From the NCBI GenBank assembly GCA_002887195.1, contig PJAB01001249.1, positions 1-15,968 on the forward strand: a stretch of 15,968 nucleotides of DNA, given 5' to 3'. The stretch's first letter is position 1; every line of letters starts with the position of its first letter. Position numbers and translations under genes: made by a program. Source of the DNA: Chrysochromulina parva (lineage: Eukaryota > Haptophyta > Prymnesiales > Chrysochromulinaceae). The notes beneath the pieces were generated by a model. The model made no database searches. It was given only the letters and a program-made list of their open reading frames with translations, and was not told where the DNA came from. Positions 8,266 through 14,635 of this stretch are shown piece by piece.

Positions 8266-11200
8266 ATGTCCGTCCTCAATGCCGCCGGCGCCAGGCCCGT
8301 CTCGGTCTTCGGACCCGAGGACGACGAGGACGAACATGGCCTGCACCAGGAGCGCACACCGCTCAACTCGGCCAACAACTCGCCCGAAGGCCGCAAGTCG
8401 GTGGCGGCCCGCAGCGGCAAGGCGCCGTCGTCGCCGCTTGTCGGCCGAATGTCGTCCTCATGTTCGCTTGGCGGCGTTGACGCGAAGAGCCAGATCACCG
8501 CCAAGCATACCCAGCACGAAATGAATCTCGCACGCAACGAGGCGCAGGCGTACGCCGAAGAGAACGACGCGCGCAAGAGTATGACCGCGCGCATCACGCG
8601 AATTATCTTCTTGTTCGGCCCGCTGATCGACGCGGCCCTCCTTTACGTGCTCGGCTCTGACCCGCTGCCACAGCAAGCGATCGACTTTGGGCAGAACATG
8701 CGCGCCATCGCGCGCGCCGCCCAGATCACCGCCATGTGCTTCACATTGTTCCTCGGCCTCTACTCGCTCTACGTCATTAATGCCTGGTATGGCGACAAGC
8801 CACGCTTCGCAGCGATTGCGTCGAAGCAGTTCCGGCTGCTGCCCGAGTACAAGGTGATCTCGCTCGTGCTCGATGTGGGCAAGCTCGCGTACCCTAGCGG
8901 ACTGCGCGTGCCGCTCGTCGGCCTCCTGATGGTCGTTCGCGTCGTCGAGTTCATACTCGTCCTCCGACTGACCTTTCTCATGCGGCTGGCCACCCAGCTC
9001 ACCGATACGAAGCAGCTGCCCGAGATGCTTCGGACGCTCCTGTCGCTCGACGGCGTGGACGGGCACAGCCTGGGCGACTTTCAATCGCCCAGCGAGCAGC
9101 GACCGCTCACGGTCGGCCTTCTCGAGACGCTCACTGTCTTCCTCGCGCCGCGACGTCTCGGGCAGTCCAAATCAGAGGGCGCGGGACTTGCGCGCAACTC
9201 GGCGCTGCCACTCACACTCTTCATCTTCATCGTTACGGCGGTCGCGTGCTTCGTCGACTTCAACGTGCTCTTCTCGTCGCAGGTGGGATGATATGCCCTG
9301 GGCTGATATGCCTGCATAATTGAGCTGATATGCCTACATGATTGCCTGCGTAATGCTTCGTCGACTTCAAGTGCGCTTCTCGTCGCAGGAGCCGATGATC
9401 GACTCGAACACCGCCAGCACGCTCGCCGCCGCCTCCGCCAACGAGACCGCGACGCGCTCTCCGTGGAGGCGGCCGACCGAGCGCCCCGGTGGGGGCAACA
9501 ACGCCCCGGTGACGACGGTGCTGCTCATCGTCTCGGGGGTGACGGCGGACGTGGGGCAGCGCGTCTTGGCACCCGCCTTTGACCGCAACGTCAACCCGCT
9601 CTGCGCGCTCGATGTCACCACACGCTGCGACACCTTCCGGCTGCATTCCGTCACGCCGTCCACGAGTGTCCCGAATTGGATCGCCTCGCTCACTGGCATG
9701 CCCCCCTCGGTGCACGGGGTGCTAGGCAACGTGCCAGTGGGCGGCACGTTCCCCTTCGATTCGGTCTTCGGACAGGCGAGCGTGCAAGGCGCGCACAGTG
9801 GGATCTCAGCGGCCCCGTGGTGCGTCAAGCTCCGACCGCCTCGGATGGTCTGACGGCGCCCCTGATCGCCTCGGATGGCGCCTCGGATGGCGTCAAGCTC
9901 CGATTTCCCTGGATGGCCTCTGATGCCTCTGATGGCGCCCCTCTCGGATGGCCTCTGATGGCCTCTGATTGCGCCGCTGATTGCGCCGCTGATTGCGCCT
10001 CTGATTGCGCCTCTGATTGCGCCTCTGATTGCGCCTCGAGTGGCATGCAATCGTCCCAGGTACGTGGGGCCGGTGAAGCCCCAGCTACCGGTCTTCTATG
10101 GCGATGGGCGCGTCTCGTCGTCGGCGGACGGCGAGTACGAGACCACCCGCACAGGCAGCACGGCGGAAGAGGATTTGAAACGGCGAAGGGCGATGCTTCG
10201 GGCCATTGGCGCCAATCGATGCGGCTGCGCGCGCTGGAGCGGGTGCATCCCGACCAGCGACTGCCCCCCCAGGCACCCGACGGCATCCTATGCCTCGATG
10301 TACAATCTGCTGGTGGGCCACCTCACCAATCCCGATTCCGTCGGGCACCGCCTCGGGACTGCCAACCAAAACGGCGCCGAGAATGCGTACGAGGAGTCCG
10401 TGCGTGACGTGACACGATTCATCACCGAGCTCATGGGAGATCTCCCACCCCACACGGTACTCCTCGTCGCCGCCGACCACGGGCATGAGGCGAGCGGCGG
10501 TACGGGCGGCACCTCGCGCGTCGTGACGGAGCTCCCTCTCTTCAGCTACCGTCGCTCCGTCCAGCACTCGGCCACGCGGCTCGAGATTGAGGAGATCGCG
10601 CACATCCTCGCGCGGCTGACGGGGCGACCGCTGACGAGCGTCCCAGCCGTGAGCCCCACGGCCACGTCCTCGGTGGGCGCGGCCGCCCCGTCCCCACCCG
10701 CTCCAATACGATCGGACGTGCGTATGATTGACCTGGCCGCCACATTGAGCCTCCTCGCGGGCGTGCCGATGCCGCGCCATTCGGAAGGCTATCCCATCGC
10801 CCAGATGTTCGAGAACGCGCCACGGCTGTATTGGAAGGATCACGCGCGCGATCTCCTCTACCAGCGATACCACTACGTACGAGCTCTGCTCACCGTCGAG
10901 GCGCTCGAGGGAGAAGCCCTCGAGCTCCCTTCCCTCGAGTCGATCGAGATGAATGCGCTGGCCGCCATCGCCGCGGGCGCGCCCACGGGCACGATGGACT
11001 ATGATCTCTGGGCGACGATCACGTGGTTCACTCAGCTGGAGCAGGTGGAGCAGGTGCTGGACAAAGCAAAGGAGGCACTCGCGCTGCGTTACGGCTCCCG
11101 CAACCTTGTGATCGTGCTCGTGCTGCTGCTACTGCTCGTCTCGGTGCAGAGCTACGTGCTGATCGCGATGACCCTAGCGGACCCGGTCTACATCTTCACG

Positions 11201-14105
11201 TACCGGAGATACGCACATGAGAGTACAGCCTCGTACTGGAAAGTGCCCGACGTCATCGCCCTGTGCTGGGCGGTCGCCATCGTACTCATCTACTACTTCG
11301 TCACGATCACGGTCTACCTTGCGCTGATGCAGGGCACGTATGGGTACTCGGCCTTCGACTCGTCGCACGTACACGACGTCTTCTCCCGCCGACGGTACCT
11401 CATCGCCGCCCTGCTGCCCGGCATCGTGTGCCAGTGGGCGCTCACTCGGTCCTTCACAGTCTGGTACCGCCAGCCGTTGAAACGCAAGCCTCGAACGGGC
11501 CGCGAGTCGCCGCTGCTCCTGGCGCTACGCGGCCTCGTCAAGCTGCGGCTGCTGCTCTCCGCCCAGGTCGAGTCACGGGAGGTGTGCACGGTGTACCTAA
11601 TTAGGCTCTACCTAGCGGCCGTGAGCGTCTTCGCCACCTTCTTCATCTTCCTTTGCTCGGCGACCGTCTCCTTCCCCCTGCCGTACATGTTCCAGCCGAC
11701 GCACCTTGATGAGTCCTCGTGGGAGAGCCGCTTCCAGACGCTCACGTTCAAGCTGCTCTCGCTGCCGCTGCTTCTCGGAGCCGCGTACAATCTGTACGTC
11801 GCGAAGGACCTCCGAGTGCCTTGGGAGATGCGAGCGAGATGCGAACGAGGAGGGAGATGCGATCTCAGATGACCAAGGATTGCCTTGGAGTGCATCGTGA
11901 GCGCCTCTGAGTGCCTCTTGCTTGTCTCTTGAGGGTCTCCGATGGCCTTGTCTCTTGATGGTCTCTGATGGCTCCCCTCATCAGTCTCTTGATGGTCTCT
12001 GATGGCCTCCATCATCAGGTACCTTTGGCTCGGCACCCGGCTCACTATCGACGAGGTGGACGCGCTCTTCGCACTCAAGCACCGCAAGCACGAGCGCCAA
12101 AGGGGTAACCTCATTGAGCCCAAGGATGAGCCTGTACGGCGCGCCGTACTGAGCCAGCAGCCGCACGCCGTACTGAGCGCCGCCAATGGCAAGCAGTCGC
12201 AGTACAGCACTCCGAGGTCGAGCTCCGTTGAGATGGAACCTCCCGAGAATGAGCTCGCGCTCGACGAGCTCGTTCGAGCATACCAGGGTGGGCGGCTGAC
12301 CATTGAAGGCATGATCTTGATGGAATCTCTGGTGGTGACCGCGCGTGCGAAGTCGTCGCTGCTTGAGGAGAAGCAGGCGGAGCAGCGACGCCGGCTTGAG
12401 GAAAAGCTCGCCGAACGCGCAGAGGCGCTGCATGCGGTACGCCGATCGCCTGCCTGATCGCCTGCCTGATCGCCTGCCTGATCGCCTGCCTGATCGCCTG
12501 CCTGTTTGCCTTTGATGGGCGCCCTGAATGGCTTTGCATGCAGGTGCAATCGTCCAAGGCCTTCTTAGGGCGTGGCTTCCGCGACATCGAGATGTTGCTT
12601 GAGGCGGGCTTCCGCGAGCTCGAAGACCAGCGAAGCACCTACATGGTACAGAGGCGCAAGAAGTTACGTCAAAAGCTCGAAAAGGCACGAGCACATCGTG
12701 AGCAGATGGTCGGCGGGGCGGGCCAGGCGTCTTTAGTTACTAAGGCTCAGGCGGGGGGCGGGCAAGGAGATGGGCGCCGAGACGGGCGCCAATCTCCCTC
12801 GATGGCAGCTGTGGATGAGGACGATGATCCAACGGACGAGGAGGAGGAGGAGGACGACGACGATGATGATGAGTCGTTCGATTCGGAAGGGCTCGCCTCG
12901 ATGGACTTTGATGAGCTCAAGGCGCGCCTTGCGGCCACTGACGCTAAGGAGCGGCGCGTGGCGCAACGCGATGGCAAGGACGCCGCGGCGGTCGCCGAGG
13001 CGGAGGCAGCGGACGTGCGCATGACAGAGTACCAGTCGCTCGCGCAGTCGAAGATGGGCAAGCAGCAGCAGATGGAGGAGCTGCAGCTGCGCGTCGAGAA
13101 GGAGCAAGCGGCCGCGCTTGCGATGAAGGAGCGGCTCGAAGGGGCGATCGCGGACGAGCAGGCGGTGATGGCGGAGTGGGAGCGCCTCGATAGTCAGCTG
13201 CAGGCCGCGGAGCTTGATAGGGCGACCGTCACGGCCGCCAAGCTGAAGGCCAAGGAGCTCGCCCTCGAAAAGGCGCAGGTACGGGCGCCTGATGACCCTT
13301 GATGGCCTGATGAACCTTGATTACCAAGGAGCTCGCCCTCGAGAAGGCGCCAGCATTGGCGCATTCTGCGCCTTGCTGAGCGCCTCTGATCCTCTGGGCG
13401 CCTTGCTGAGCGCCTCTGATCCACTGGGCGCCTTGCCGAGCGCCTCTGATCCTCTGGGCGCCTTGCTGAGCGCCTCTGATCCTCTGGGCGCCTTGCTGAG
13501 CGCCTCTGATCCTCTGGGCGCCTTGCTGAGCGCCTCTGATCCACTGGGCGCCTTGCTGAGCGCCTCTGATCCTCTGGGCGCCTTGCTGAGCGCCTCTGAT
13601 CCTCTGGGCGCCTTGCTGAGCGCCTCTGATCCTCTGGGCGCCTTGCCGAGCGCCTCTGATCCTCTGGGCGCCTTGCCGAGCGCCTTTGATCCTCTGGGCG
13701 CCTTGCCGAGCGCCTCTGATCCTCTGGGTGCCTCTCTGATCGTGCCTCCGCGTGGACGCGTCGTCATGGGCGCGTCGTTGTGGGCAGGTGGCCGAGTCGT
13801 CGCTCGAGGAGCTCAAGGAGACGTATCGCGAGCTCAAGCGCATGGAGGAGAAGACGTTGCGGGCCGTGCGCGAGGCCGAGCAGCAGGGCAAGCTCGAGGC
13901 GGCCGCGCTCGACCAGCAAGCGGATGCGCTACGGAACGCCAAGATGATGTGGGCCGAGCGGCTGGCGGCGGCCCAGGCTGATCGTCAGGCGCTCTTCAAG
14001 GAGGCACAGGCCGTCGAGCAGCAGCTGCGCGCCGAGAAGGATCGAAAGCAGGGGGCGCAGGCCTCTGCAGCGCACTACCGCGCGCTGCTGCGCGACCAGA
14101 TGTAG
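8266..14105 (+). CDS. Multi-pass membrane protein with alkaline-phosphatase-superfamily ectodomain and coiled-coil tail (6 exons)
   Basis: Proposed exons are 8266-9282, 9389-9819, 10060-11793, 12019-12436, 12544-13278 and 13788-14105. They join in frame at GT...AG borders (phases 0, 2, 2, 0, 0) to give 1,550 residues. Residues 1-105 are polar. Four or so membrane helices lie near 112-130, 152-174, 215-238 and 313-335. Residues 380-660 form an ectodomain of the alkaline-phosphatase/phosphodiesterase superfamily. Its landmarks are LLIVSGVTAD, TSVPNWIASLTG (likely nucleophile Thr431 or Ser432), NPDSVGH (Asp575, His579) and ADHGH (Asp622, His623). A sequon, NET at 357, fits a lumenal or external side. 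Five more helices follow (about 831-1066). The tail has an acidic run (1291-1316) and long coiled coils (1315-1540). GPI ethanolamine-phosphate transferases share the AP-plus-membrane plan, but a large N-terminal membrane part and coiled-coil tail are unusual, so I do not name it. Ser388 replaces an expected metal-binding Asp. Intron 2 and 3 donors have alternatives (9817 or 9847; 11785). Confidence 0.75.
9247..9388 (+). repeat. Direct repeat: exon 1 end copied at the end of intron 1
   Basis: 9247-9282 (36 bases, end of exon 1) and 9354-9388 (35 bases, end of intron 1) match except for one missing C and one T-to-G change. Both end in TCGTCGCAG. The upstream copy supplies coding sequence and the bases before the 5' splice site; the downstream copy supplies the 3' splice site. 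Confidence 0.95.
9283..9388 (+). other. Intron 1 (106 bases), flanked by a duplicated exon end
   Basis: Phase 0, CAG|GTGGGA ... CGCAG|GAG. Retention would stop the frame after two codons (VG, then TGA). The body holds three copies of TGATATGCC plus a TGATTGCCT variant. Its last 35 bases copy the last 36 bases of exon 1. Removal joins a membrane helix ending FSSQ to the ectodomain start EPMIDSN. Confidence 0.85.
9820..10059 (+). other. Intron 2 (240 bases), 12-base repeat array
   Basis: Phase 2. Preferred borders are CCGTG|GTGCGT ... TCCCAG|GTACG, giving ISAAP-W-YVGPV. The in-frame stop at 9851 shows an intron is needed. GT at 9817 or 9847 would also keep frame. Inside, GCGTCAAGCTCCGA occurs at 9822-9835 and again at 9890-9903, followed by CGGATGG/TGATGG-rich repeats and a 12-base array. 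Confidence 0.75.
9965..10036 (+). repeat. Six tandem 12-base units in intron 2
   Basis: Six uninterrupted copies of CTGATTGCGCCK (two with G and four with T at the last base). They end 23 bases before the 3' splice site. Looser CTCTGATGGC copies precede them (9927-9936, 9953-9962). Confidence 0.95.
11794..12018 (+). other. Intron 3 (225 bases), 34-base repeats
   Basis: Phase 2, AATCT|GTACGT ... CATCAG|GTACC. Removal fuses AAYNL to YLWLGTRL and so completes a membrane helix. Unspliced, the frame stops at 11872. GT at 11785 is an alternative in-frame donor. The 3' third is a direct repeat of a 34-base unit. Confidence 0.75.
11924..12017 (+). repeat. 34-base tandem repeat in intron 3 (about 2.7 copies)
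   Basis: 11950-11983 and 11984-12017 are adjacent 34-base copies starting GTCTCTTGATGGTCTCTGAT, with only a few differences near their ends. A partial, more diverged copy is at 11924-11949. The last copy ends at the 3' splice site (ATCATCAG). Confidence 0.92.
12437..12543 (+). other. Intron 4 (107 bases), 12-base repeat array
   Basis: Phase 0, CATGCG|GTACGC ... CATGCAG|GTGCAA. Unspliced, the frame stops at 12457. Both splice sites follow the shared heptamer TGCATGC, so exon end and intron end again resemble each other. Removal joins EALHA to VQSSKAF. Confidence 0.8.
12444..12503 (+). repeat. Five perfect tandem 12-base units in intron 4
   Basis: Five identical copies of GATCGCCTGCCT without interruption. 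Read from another phase the unit is CTGATCGCCTGC, close to the CTGATTGCGCCT unit of intron 2. Confidence 0.97.
13250..13353 (+). repeat. Direct repeat: exon 5 end copied inside intron 5
   Basis: 13250-13278 (29 bases, end of exon 5, ending AAGGCGCAG) recurs at 13324-13353 (30 bases, ending AAGGCGCCAG) with one substitution and one inserted C. The two starts are 74 bases apart. The minisatellite begins just after the intronic copy. Confidence 0.95.
13279..13787 (+). other. Intron 5 (509 bases) containing a 30-base minisatellite
   Basis: Phase 0, GCGCAG|GTACGG ... GGGCAG|GTGGCC. The unspliced frame stops at 13302. Splicing joins two coiled-coil segments (ELALEKAQ to VAESSLEEL) in register. It holds a copy of the end of exon 5 and then twelve 30-base units. 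Confidence 0.88.
13381..13740 (+). repeat. Minisatellite, twelve 30-base units, in intron 5
   Basis: Twelve head-to-tail units begin CGCCTCTGATCCTCTGGGCG and end CCTTGCTGAG or CCTTGCCGAG. Variation is limited to a few sites (CCTCTGG/CCACTGG, TGCTGAG/TGCCGAG, CTCT/CTTT), with a degenerate last unit. A partial unit precedes it at about 13366-13380. There are no spacers. As 30 is divisible by 3 and the unit lacks stops in several frames, it creates long spurious open frames on both strands. Confidence 0.97.
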
Positions 14106-14201
14106 CTTGTAGGCCCGAGGAGCGCTGATCTCGTGATCATCTGCGAGTGGATCGCCAAATCAAAGAGAAACAGCAAACACGGCAACGCCCTTGTGTTGGC
14201 G

Positions 14202-14235
14202 TGGTTGAATAGCCTATTTTGCTACTTCAACCACC
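14202..14235. terminator. Hairpin downstream of the 8266 gene
   Basis: GTGGTTGAATAGC (14202-14214) pairs with GCTACTTCAACCAC (14222-14235) with one bulged base, across a seven-base loop CTATTTT. It lies 97 bases after the stop codon, between convergent genes. It may be a 3'-end or mRNA-stability element; a true terminator role is inference, as eukaryotic termination rarely uses hairpins. Confidence 0.4.
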
Positions 14236-14259
14236 GCACAGTGTAAGCTGTAACAACTA

Positions 14260-14286
14260 ACATGACGTGATAGGAACATGACGTGG
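14260..14286. promoter_or_regulatory. Two AACATGACGTG elements
   Basis: AACATGACGTG occurs at 14260-14270 and 14276-14286, 16 bases apart start to start. TGACGTG has the ACGT core bound by bZIP factors in plants and other eukaryotes. The place is unexpected for a promoter, being between convergent genes, so it may serve an unseen transcript or be a simple duplication. Confidence 0.35.
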
Positions 14287-14635
14287 AACTACGCTATCTC
14301 GGACCGTGCGGTAACGGAGCACACGGAGGAACATGTCACCGGTTTGGGTTTCGCCTTTCGCCCCGCCCGCAGGCGGCAGCATCCTGATCCTCGCGCTCCG
14401 GGCCGGCCCAACCCGACCATTGAAACACATGAAAGACACACCACAATACGCCAGCCACCCGCCCGTTCCTCTCCACAACCCTCAAACCGCCGCCGCCCAT
14501 TGAGGTTTCTCCTTTCTGTCACCGAGACAGTTGCGAATTAATCGTTCTCTTACTCGTGCTCCGTTGCGCGTTGGACTCGGCTTCCGCCGAAGCCACGACA
14601 TATGGCGCCTGTCAACCAAGCGCAATGGCCGATGC

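Larger units (their letters stand above)
14106..14635. other. Convergent 3' spacer between the 8266 gene and the channel gene
   Basis: No supported gene. Frames of 73-87 codons in 14257-14541 overlap on both strands and show no domain. The left half holds a strong hairpin and a repeated TGACGTG motif. The right half is plain and should contain the 3' UTR of the minus-strand channel gene. No AATAAA-like polyadenylation signal stands out. Confidence 0.6.

Noticed and set aside
12709..12750. Possible 42-base mini-intron (GTCGGC ... TTACTAAGGCTCAG)
   Set aside because: It has a branch-like TTACTAAG and an AG end, but is very short, in frame without a stop, and carries no repeats like the other introns. 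It is kept as coding, though RNA-seq could reverse this.
13381..13740. Regular repeat array resembling CRISPR
   Set aside because: Units are head to tail with no unique spacers, there are no cas genes, and the setting is a eukaryotic intron.
13229..13981. Open frames with ten-residue repeats (such as ASDPLGALLS) on both strands
   Set aside because: Produced by the 30-base minisatellite, whose length is a multiple of three and lacks stops in several frames. Splicing it out restores a continuous coiled coil.
11796..14105. Treating the coiled-coil exons as a separate gene
   Set aside because: No convincing start codon precedes the 12019 exon outside intron-like repeats. The 11793/12019 join keeps frame and completes a membrane helix, so one gene is preferred.
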